Positions 7,034-10,935 of a stretch of DNA of 12,581 nucleotides are shown here, in pieces (the first letter of the stretch is position 1; every line of letters starts with the position of its first letter). Origin of the DNA: a bacterium. Its GTDB lineage: Bacteria > Nitrospinota_A > UBA7883 > JACRGQ01. The stretch is taken from contig JAKAGL010000041.1 in assembly GCA_021815535.1 (NCBI GenBank), forward strand, positions 1 to 12,581, read 5' to 3'. The translations under genes and the position numbers were made by a program. The notes below the pieces were generated by a model. That model searched no databases and was not told where the DNA came from. It worked only from the letters and a program-made list of their open reading frames with translations.

Positions 7034-7421
7034 GTTGCCGAGCCGTTTGGTCGTGCAGTTCACGCGCCATGCGCTGAATTCCGCCATCTCCGGCAATGGC
7101 GATGTTTTCCAGAAGATTTTCGGTCCGGTCGCATACAGCATCGGCCCATTTTATGAAAAATTCCGGATATTTGGCGCTTATCAGCTTGTCGCGGGTTTCG
7201 CGCCATTTGAACAAGAATTTCTCCACATCACCAGTCAATTGTTGTGGATTTGAATAGCCTTCCATCTCGGCGAGCACCTTGATGGACATCCTGTAAACAG
7301 AGAAGAACCGCCACGGCATCATGAAAATGTCTCCTATTGCGGACAATATGGAGACGGCTCTTATGGGGCGCACATGGCGCTCCAGCCATTCAAAATCCCT
7401 ATCCAAGATGGCCACGTTCAT
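7017..7421 (-). CDS. unknown 134-aa protein encoded with the toxin candidate
   Basis: A 134-residue, mainly helical protein (MNVAILDRDFEWLERHV...). A hydrophobic stretch at about residues 21-45 (AVSILSAIGDIFMMPWRFFSVYR) is too broken by charged and aromatic residues to be a confident transmembrane helix. Its ATG overlaps the stop of an XRE-regulator remnant (ATGA) and its 3' end overlaps the toxin-candidate gene, so the three once formed or still form one leftward unit. No family is recognised. Being upstream of a RelE-like gene it could be an unusual antitoxin, but it has no visible DNA-binding motif. Confidence 0.6.
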   Translation of the reverse strand: MNVAILDRDFEWLERHVRPIRAVSILSAIGDIFMMPWRFFSVYRMSIKVLAEMEGYSNPQQLTGDVEKFLFKWRETRDKLISAKYPEFFIKWADAVCDRTENLLENIAIAGDGGIQRMARELHDQTARQHAGIH

Positions 7422-7558
7422 TTCTTAATTTCTCCGTTCTTGATTTTAGCAATATTTTCCTGCGGAAGCAAATCCAGCGCCAGTTTGACGGTGAGCTTGT
7501 CCTTGTCGTTGGCCTTACGGTACGCCTCAAGCAGGGCGCGTTCTTCGGCGCTAGGAAG
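7418..7558 (-). pseudogene. C-terminal remnant of an XRE-family regulator
   Basis: On the - strand 46 codons are open from 7558 to a stop at 7418-7420 (LPSAEERALLEAYRKANDKDK... ending GEIKK). The pattern L-x-x-(D/E)ER-x-L-x-x-AYR-x-A-x-x-KD is the same as in the tail of the intact regulator at 8354-8677. There is no start codon at the front; an in-frame TGA lies directly upstream at 7559-7561, and 11 bases further is the stop of the outer-membrane protein gene. The helix-turn-helix half is therefore gone. The stop overlaps the start of the 134-aa gene, showing the ancestral operon order: regulator, 134-aa protein, toxin. It looks like a deletion or insertion scar at the left edge of the second cassette. 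Confidence 0.6.
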
Positions 7559-7572
7559 TCAATGCTACCGGG

Positions 7573-8142
7573 CTACCAGTTGTACCCTATCAAAAATCCG
7601 GCTTGGGCATAGTTTGCATCTTCGAGACCTTTTAAATCTTTGCTGAACTTTGCCCCAGTTAATATGCGCAAGTCCAGTCCAAGATTCAACGCCCCCAGTC
7701 GCCACATTGCTCCGCCCTGTATAAAGAATCCAGTGGTGTTTTCGATATATTCCACCTTGTTGTAGTAGGATGCAAATTCCGCTTTTGCGCTTACTGAGGA
7801 AATTCCAAGACCTATGTATGGGTTAAAAGCATCGGTAACGGAGAAATATTTTTGACCGCCAACATAAAATTCCGCAAGCGATCCACGACAATCCCAAGTG
7901 TTTGTGCAGGCGGCGGTTTTTGCGGAAGCTGAAATGCCGATCACAATATTGGCTATCCAGTCTTTGGCTCCGAAATCAACGCGAATATCCAAAGCAGGCT
8001 GAGATTCGACAGGTTGCCAGTTGTTGTTCAGCCCCCTCGATCCGCCGATGAAATTAAGATTCCCTTGCCAATCACCGGCAAAAGAAGCGGAAGGGAAGAA
8101 TATCGCCACCAAGAGAATCAATACCAGTACAATTTTTTTCAT
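7573..8142 (-). CDS. outer-membrane beta-barrel protein
   Basis: A 189-residue exported protein. The ATG at 8142 follows GGGGGAGG, and gives a proper signal peptide (MKKIVLVLILLVAIFFPSASFA); a longer reading from 8169 would put the ribosome site inside the gene. The mature part alternates polar and hydrophobic residues as in small 8-stranded barrels, contains FNPYIGLGISSVSA (typical of OmpW/OMP_b-brl proteins) and ends in an aromatic residue (GYNW), the usual Bam recognition end. Two cysteines (ACTNTWDC) could form a loop disulphide. Coming from a prophage it may be a lysogenic-conversion surface protein, like Lom in lambda, possibly altering adhesion or phage adsorption. Its leader region matches that of the exported-protein operon at 6429. 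Confidence 0.8.
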   Translation of the reverse strand: MKKIVLVLILLVAIFFPSASFAGDWQGNLNFIGGSRGLNNNWQPVESQPALDIRVDFGAKDWIANIVIGISASAKTAACTNTWDCRGSLAEFYVGGQKYFSVTDAFNPYIGLGISSVSAKAEFASYYNKVEYIENTTGFFIQGGAMWRLGALNLGLDLRILTGAKFSKDLKGLEDANYAQAGFLIGYNW

Positions 8143-8170
8143 CTTAACCTCCCCCACCATCCTACCCACC

Positions 8171-8240
8171 CCCGACAGAAATATCTATAACCCTTTTGGG
8201 TAATTTAGCAGTAACGAAAATAAACCGAAATATACTTGAA
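8171..8240. promoter_or_regulatory. divergent regulatory region B with 18-bp operator
   Basis: ATAACCCTTTTGGGTAAT (8187-8204) is a 7+7 inverted repeat with one mismatched pair and a 4-base spacer. It is embedded in sequence clearly homologous to 6462-6526: the same ctataaccc-n4-gggt-n-attta core, then acgaaa-n2-aaaccgaa and TATACT. Homology also covers the shared G-rich ribosome site of the leftward gene. TATAGA next to the repeat on the - strand is a likely leftward -10; TATACT near 8231 a possible rightward -10 for the micro-gene. Confidence 0.6.
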
Positions 8241-8275
8241 GAAAAATTACTTTCTTCATCTATTATGGAGGGGCA

Positions 8276-8371
8276 ATGGAGAGGCTGATTCTTTCGCTTA
8301 AAGTTTGGTGGCGGTTTCTGCGCTGTAAAAATAATGAAGCGCGGGCCATCCGCCTAATCCTCAATCTCTAA
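8276..8371 (+). CDS. micro-gene B, 31-aa Trp-containing peptide
   Basis: A 31-codon frame (MERLILSLKVWWRFLRC... ending LILNL) with GGAGGGG just before the ATG. It is homologous to micro-gene A in core (VWW-x-FL-x-C), length, orientation, distance from the operator and in overlapping the 3' end of a convergent gene, here by 18 bases into the XRE repressor gene. The peptide is basic, amphipathic and short. The repetition of the frame, and not just of the DNA, favours real translation; flanking bases diverge while the VWW/FL/C core is kept. Function unknown. Confidence 0.5.
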   Translation: MERLILSLKVWWRFLRCKNNEARAIRLILNL

Positions 8372-8677
8372 TAACGCGCGCACAGCTTTAATGTCTTTGC
8401 CCGGTGCGCGCCGGTATGCCTTTATGAGTTTTCGTTCATCATCGGCCAACTCAATGCGCACCGGCTCTACTCCGGTTATGAGCCATACCAAGTCACATTT
8501 CGTAACCTCGGCCACTTCTAGCAAAAGTTCGATGGATGGATTTTTAAAACTTCCATTCTCCAACCGACTCACATCTACTTGGCTGATTCCAAACTTTCCA
8601 GCGAAATCAGCTTGAGATATTTCGCCGCGCAGGGTTTTTATTCGCGCTCCCATTTGAGCGAGATTTAACGCCTTCAT
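8354..8677 (-). CDS. XRE-family repressor (CI/Cro-like)
   Basis: A 107-residue regulator starting MKALNLAQMGARIKTLR at the ATG at 8677; a TTG three codons upstream is possible. The helix-turn-helix is classical: SQADFAGKFGISQVDVSRLENG at about residues 21-42, followed by PSIELLLEVAEVTKCDLVWLITG, the usual end of an XRE domain. A short acidic/basic C-terminal tail (ADDERKLIKAYRRAPGKD) follows; there is no LexA-like peptidase domain, so RecA-stimulated self-cleavage is unlikely. It is divergent from the rightward early genes across an operator-promoter region, as expected for the lysogeny repressor. No strong ribosome site is present and a -10 (TATATT, - strand 8694-8689) puts the transcript start only a few bases before the ATG, as in leaderless lambda cI mRNA. 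Confidence 0.9.
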   Translation of the reverse strand: MKALNLAQMGARIKTLRGEISQADFAGKFGISQVDVSRLENGSFKNPSIELLLEVAEVTKCDLVWLITGVEPVRIELADDERKLIKAYRRAPGKDIKAVRALLEIED

Positions 8678-8706
8678 GGTGCTCAAAAAATATATTCAAA
8701 AAAAGA

Positions 8707-8735
8707 TTGACTTTTATTCATAAAGTGAATATCCT
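8707..8735 (+). promoter_or_regulatory. rightward early promoter with embedded repressor operator
   Basis: TTGACT (8707-8712), a 17-base spacer and TATCCT (8730-8735) make a good sigma-70 promoter reading right. The spacer holds a perfect palindrome, TATTCA-TAAAG-TGAATA (8715-8731), with a further TATTCA half-site at 8693-8698 over the leftward -10. A repressor bound here would block the rightward promoter. The expected start of transcription is at about 8741-8743, on or beside an ATG. The operator differs from the ATAACCC type, so another protein probably reads that one. Confidence 0.75.
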
Positions 8736-8743
8736 GTACCCAT

Positions 8744-8840
8744 GCAAGAACAAGTAACTCCCAAAAACGAAACAAACCTCCCCGCCGGTTCTGCGTTCAC
8801 TTGTTCTTGCAGACAAACGTTCGTTCCCGGCGAGGGAGGC
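8744..8840 (+). promoter_or_regulatory. structured leader of the rightward transcript (interlocking inverted repeats)
   Basis: GCAAGAACAAGT (8744-8755) is perfectly complementary to ACTTGTTCTTGC (8799-8810). CCTCCCCGCCGG (8777-8788) pairs with CCGGCGAGGGAGG (8828-8840) with one bulge. The arms alternate (1a, 2a, 1b, 2b), so both stems together would form a pseudoknot, or else they exclude each other for geometric reasons. Arm 2b contains the purine-rich ribosome site of the 65-aa gene, so stem 2 would hide it. The element begins almost at the predicted +1. Confidence 0.55.
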
Positions 8841-8847
8841 TTTAACA

Positions 8848-9045
8848 ATGGAGGATCCCATGCTGAGAACTTTGGAAGAACTGGAAAAGGAACCGCTGAA
8901 ATGCCCATTCTTTGTAACCTCTGTAGCTCCGGTGGTATGCGATGGCACATGCGCACTGCTGGTAGCGAGGCGCAGCAAGGGGGCAAATGGCGAAGAACAG
9001 CCAGTGCAATACGAATGTGCACAGGTGGTGACGCTGGTTCGCTAG
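8848..9045 (+). CDS. 65-aa cysteine-containing protein, first rightward gene
   Basis: A 65-residue soluble protein from the ATG at 8848, preceded by GAGGGAGG eight bases upstream. A second ATG four codons in (8860, MLRTLEELEKEPLKCPFF) has its own GGAGG five bases before it, so either start could be used. Four cysteines (CPFF, CDGTC, YEC) could bind a metal. No family is recognised with certainty; the layout (acidic N-terminus, CP, then CDGTCALLVA) looks like small conserved phage early proteins. It lies directly behind the repressor-controlled promoter, the place for an early regulator. Confidence 0.65.
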   Translation: MEDPMLRTLEELEKEPLKCPFFVTSVAPVVCDGTCALLVARRSKGANGEEQPVQYECAQVVTLVR

Positions 9046-9056
9046 GCATTCTGGCT

Positions 9057-9233
9057 CTAAGCTTTCAGAACCGTCTTGTAAAGTTCGTTATAGATGGTGG
9101 CTGCCATTTTACCAATGAGTTCGGCGGTTTTATCGCCTTGTTGGTCGGCCAGACCCCTCCCAACGGCTGCCGATACCATTTGTCCGACCGCCCTAATGAT
9201 TTCAGCATTTTCTTCTTCACTTACTTCGGCCAT
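9057..9233 (-). CDS. 58-aa helical protein, second gene of an embedded leftward pair
   Basis: A 58-residue protein (MAEVSEEENAEIIRAVGQM... ending KTVLKA) with an excellent ribosome site (AAAGGAG seven bases before the ATG). The composition predicts two or three amphipathic helices (AEIIRAVGQMVSAAVGRGL, KTAELIGKMAATIYNELYKTV). It overlaps the upstream 58-aa gene by 13 bases in another frame. It lies antisense to the rightward early region, ending 11 bases beyond the stop of the 65-aa gene. No family is recognised. Confidence 0.65.
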   Translation of the reverse strand: MAEVSEEENAEIIRAVGQMVSAAVGRGLADQQGDKTAELIGKMAATIYNELYKTVLKA

Positions 9234-9397
9234 AACGCATCTCCTTTCCCGTTCAAGCGAATTTCCACAAAAGCGGGAATAGGGGATCCCGCAACCATTA
9301 AAGCCAAAAAAACCGGCTCCGTGCCAAATGCGTTAACGCGCAGCTGGAACGATCGCGGGGCCGGTTTGAATAAACGCAACTCTGGCAATGATTTCAA
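9221..9397 (-). CDS. 58-aa protein with TTG start, first gene of an embedded leftward pair
   Basis: A 58-residue protein starting at a TTG (LKSLPELRLFKPAPRSFQL... ending GDALWPK). The start is fixed by GAGGAG six bases upstream and by a consensus promoter about 20 bases above that. The sequence is basic with a hydrophobic middle (EPVFLALMVAGSPIPAFVEIRL), looking like a small beta-rich fold, not a transmembrane helix. No family is recognised. It overlaps the following 58-aa gene and is probably coupled to it. Confidence 0.55.
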   Translation of the reverse strand: MKSLPELRLFKPAPRSFQLRVNAFGTEPVFLALMVAGSPIPAFVEIRLNGKGDALWPK

Positions 9398-9416
9398 TGG
9401 TGACTCCTCACGCAGG

Positions 9417-9446
9417 ATTATACACCGGTTTAGTCCTAATTTCCAA
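9417..9446 (-). promoter_or_regulatory. sigma-70 promoter for the embedded leftward pair
   Basis: On the - strand, TTGGAA (9446-9441), an 18-base spacer and a perfect TATAAT (9422-9417). Transcription would start near 9410, about 13 bases before the TTG start of the 58-aa gene and over its GAGGAG. It points against the flow of the rightward early genes. Confidence 0.7.
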
Positions 9447-9466
9447 AATCCGTTAGGAGCGCAGTC

Positions 9467-9781
9467 ATGGGCGTAGCCGTACAACTTGACCTGACGCGCT
9501 ACTTTGACGCACAGGACAGGTTCGACCCGCACGCATATCTTATCGACCATCCCCGCGTGTACCTGCTTTTCAGGAAGTACGCCTACGAGCTTTATTCAAA
9601 GGGAATCCGGCGGTACGGCGCGAAAGCGATTGTAGAGAGGATTCGGTATCAGGAAGCGATGGATACCGGACGCGACGGATTCAAGATCAATAACAACATT
9701 GTTTCGTATCTCGCGCGGAAACTGGCGGACGAAGAGCCGCTTTTGTTCGCGGAATTCTTTTCGTTTCGAGGCGACAAATGA
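9467..9781 (+). CDS. conserved phage early protein, 104 aa
   Basis: A 104-residue soluble protein with TTAGGAG seven bases before its ATG. It matches a pattern I know from many prophages and phages: FDPHAYLIDHPRVYLLFRKYAYELYSKG, then RYGAKAIVERIRYQEAMDT, and finally GFKINNNIVSYLARKL. The HP-x-VY, the RIR and the KxNNN-x-x-x-x-AR boxes are the shared features. The function of this family is not established, though its genes are usually found in early or recombination modules, which agrees with Bet further right. The leftward pair diverges from it. Its stop overlaps an ATG (ATGA) of a frame I do not accept as a gene. Confidence 0.8.
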   Translation: MGVAVQLDLTRYFDAQDRFDPHAYLIDHPRVYLLFRKYAYELYSKGIRRYGAKAIVERIRYQEAMDTGRDGFKINNNIVSYLARKLADEEPLLFAEFFSFRGDK

Positions 9782-9855
9782 ATATCGGGGAGTTGGGGAA
9801 ACTATATGTATGTAAGTATGTAAACTCATCCTCCCTTGTCAGCTTGGTGGCTGGC

Positions 9856-10076
9856 ACTCCCCGAACCCGCCGCGCGACACCCGCGACGGGTTTCATGTAC
9901 CTCCCCAAAGCTCCGGCAGGATACACCCTCCCTGCCGGGGCAAATGAATCTTTACCTGATGCGGGCCTATTGTCCAAGCCCTTGCGGGCGCTCGCATCGG
10001 GAACAATCGCCCACCAACCATATATAGCGGGGTTTCCCGGCGCGGGGCTGAAGTTGGTTAAGCCCCCCGCCTTTTT
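9856..10076 (+). ncRNA. candidate structured RNA ending in an intrinsic terminator
   Basis: About 310 bases between the 104-aa and zinc-ribbon genes hold no convincing gene but a chain of strong hairpins. Stem a is AACCCG-c-CGCG (9864-9874) with CGCG-a-CGGGTT (9882-9892). Stem b is CCGGCAGG (9913-9920) with CCTGCCGG (9931-9938). Stem c is nested: GGGC 9963-9966 with GCCC 10009-10012, ATTGT 9969-9973 with ACAAT 10003-10007, and inside it GCCC 9978-9981 with GGGC 9986-9989. A terminator follows. This could be a phage small RNA, an attenuator leader for the zinc-ribbon gene, or a put-like antitermination element. No known RNA family is recognised. Confidence 0.45.
10039..10076 (+). terminator. 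intrinsic terminator before the zinc-ribbon gene
   Basis: GGCGCGGGGCT (10039-10049) pairs with AGCCCCCCGCC (10061-10071) in 10 of 11 positions, loop 11 nt, directly followed by TTTTT. It lies only about 15 bases before the next start codon, so downstream early genes need read-through, antitermination or a promoter hidden in between. Confidence 0.8.
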
Positions 10077-10091
10077 ATCGTGGGTGTCGGC

Positions 10092-10283
10092 ATGAAAGCC
10101 TACTGTCCCATCTGTTCCACCTTTCGCAAGGTTGACGAAAACGAACGCTGCAAAGTTTGCGGCAATGAAAATACACGCCCCGTTTGCCGCAAGTGCGAAA
10201 AGCGAGGGGCGAACTATGGAAGCAGCACTTGTGAACACTGCGATTCCATAGCGATGGACGCTGAAATGGAAAGGAGATGTTGA
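10092..10283 (+). CDS. double zinc-ribbon protein
   Basis: A 63-residue protein starting MKAYCPICSTFRKV at the ATG at 10092; a GTG four codons upstream would start inside the terminator's tail region. Four CxxC pairs (CPIC, CKVC, CRKC, CEHC) make two rubredoxin-like knuckle pairs, that is, one or two zinc ribbons. The protein has no other domain and presumably binds nucleic acid or a protein partner. The ribosome site is poor, unlike its neighbours, which together with the terminator just upstream suggests controlled expression. Its last codons and stop are inside the first copy of a 19-bp repeat that also supplies the ribosome site of the next gene. Confidence 0.75.
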   Translation: MKAYCPICSTFRKVDENERCKVCGNENTRPVCRKCEKRGANYGSSTCEHCDSIAMDAEMERRC

Positions 10284-10288
10284 GATGA
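10270..10288 (+). repeat. 19-bp direct repeat, copy 1
   Basis: AAAGGAGATGTTGAGATGA occurs here and at 10650-10668 without mismatch. Each copy contains a stop of the gene before, the ribosome site, and the ATG of the gene after. In this copy the upstream gene reads it as ..GRRC-like codons ending TGT TGA, that is a different frame from copy 2. Confidence 0.9.
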
Positions 10289-10668
10289 AACGGGTACTGG
10301 GTTATTTAAACGCGCATACATACTACATCAGGGATGGCGAAAAGGTGGTCGGTGTGCATGGCGGCATCAGCGGGAACGTCATCGGCATCAGCGGGAACGT
10401 CAGCGACATCAGCGGAAACGTCAGCGGCATCTACGGGAATGTCAGCGGCATCAACGGGGATGTCAGCGGCATCAGAGGGAACGCCAGCGGCATCTACGGG
10501 GATGTCAGCGGCATCAGCGGGAACGTCAGCGGCATCAGAGGGAATGTCAGCGGCATCAGAGGGGATGTCAGCGACATCAGCGGGGATATTGATACCGCAG
10601 CAATTACCGAGGGTGAACGTCAGGCTGGGGTGAATATTGAGGATTTACTAAAGGAGATGTTGAGATGA
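10285..10668 (+). CDS. heptapeptide-repeat phage protein
   Basis: A 127-residue protein. Residues 1-26 (MKRVLGYLNAHTYYIRDGEK...) form a short N-terminal region. Residues 27-103 are eleven tandem heptads of the form G-I-x-G-(N/D)-V-S, and a 24-residue acidic C-terminus ends LLKEMLR. The regular G/I/V spacing is that of a repeat beta-solenoid, related in look to pentapeptide-repeat folds; proteins with GDVSGI repeats are familiar from phage early regions, function unknown as far as I know. AAGGAG precedes the ATG. The stop overlaps the next ATG (ATGA). The gene is bounded exactly by two copies of a 19-bp repeat. Confidence 0.85.
   Translation: MKRVLGYLNAHTYYIRDGEKVVGVHGGISGNVIGISGNVSDISGNVSGIYGNVSGINGDVSGIRGNASGIYGDVSGISGNVSGIRGNVSGIRGDVSDISGDIDTAAITEGERQAGVNIEDLLKEMLR
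10363..10593 (+). repeat. eleven 21-bp coding repeats
   Basis: Eleven in-frame 21-base units, consensus GGCATCAGCGGGAACGTCAGC-like, with variation concentrated at the third codon (AGC, TAC, AAC, AGA) and fifth codon (AAC or GAT). No spacers, so it is a minisatellite inside a gene and could change copy number without shifting the frame. Confidence 0.9.
10650..10668 (+). repeat. 19-bp direct repeat, copy 2
   Basis: Second perfect copy of AAAGGAGATGTTGAGATGA, 380 bases after copy 1. Here the preceding gene reads it as K-E-M-L-R-stop, and the ATG within it starts the 81-aa gene. Confidence 0.9.
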
Positions 10669-10910
10669 GAGATCGTGCTTACTGCAAATTGAAAGCGATG
10701 CCGGGCGAACCGGTGCAGATTCTTGGATTTCTCGACAGAGAGCGGGTGACGGCCGACATGGTGTACCTGCTCAACAAACAGGGCTACATCATCCGCAGTC
10801 ATCCGCAAACGCACATGACGATGGGCGAAGCGGCTTTGCTGGACGAAGAAGCGGAGCGGACGGCGAAGGACTACCGCGAAGAGAACAAACTGGATCTGGT
10901 GGTTGTCTAA
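10665..10910 (+). CDS. unknown 81-aa phage early protein
   Basis: An 81-residue soluble protein (MRDRAYCKLKAMPGEP... ending DLVVV). The ribosome site AAGGAG is inside the 19-bp repeat, and the ATG overlaps the stop of the heptapeptide-repeat gene. A central segment (RVTADMVYLLNKQGYIIRSHP) looks like a helix-strand unit, followed by an acidic helix rich in Glu and Ala. No known domain is recognised. It belongs to the early operon leading to the recombination genes. Confidence 0.7.
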   Translation: MRDRAYCKLKAMPGEPVQILGFLDRERVTADMVYLLNKQGYIIRSHPQTHMTMGEAALLDEEAERTAKDYREENKLDLVVV

Positions 10911-10935
10911 AACAATTTTTCAAGGAAGGAGATTT

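Noticed and set aside
9049..9070. TTCTG/CAGAA inverted repeat between the 65-aa gene and the convergent 58-aa gene
   Set aside because: Only five pairs with a 12-base loop and no T run, too weak to call a terminator.
9310..9367. Inverted repeat AAACCGGC/GCCGGTTT with the palindrome GCGTTAACGC between the arms
   Set aside because: The loop is 42 bases and the whole lies inside the 58-aa coding gene; no regulatory context supports it.
8742..9476. A long open + frame of 244 codons from the ATG beside the early promoter
   Set aside because: After the first codons it has no protein-like character, it overlaps the better supported 65-aa gene and runs antisense through both 58-aa genes. A very short leaderless peptide at its front cannot be excluded.
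9961..10016. tRNA-like stretch ending in CCAACCA with nested stems
   Set aside because: Too short for a tRNA, no 7-bp acceptor stem and no T-loop consensus.
9778..10095. A 105-codon + frame starting in an ATGA overlap with the 104-aa gene, with a fair ribosome site
   Set aside because: It runs through several strong hairpins and the whole terminator, and its composition (Pro, Ala, Gly, Leu) looks like translated GC-rich structure, not a fold. Kept as a possible short coupled peptide only.
10363..10593. Possible CRISPR array because of regular short repeats
   Set aside because: Units are contiguous, have no spacers and are in frame within a gene, so they are coding repeats.
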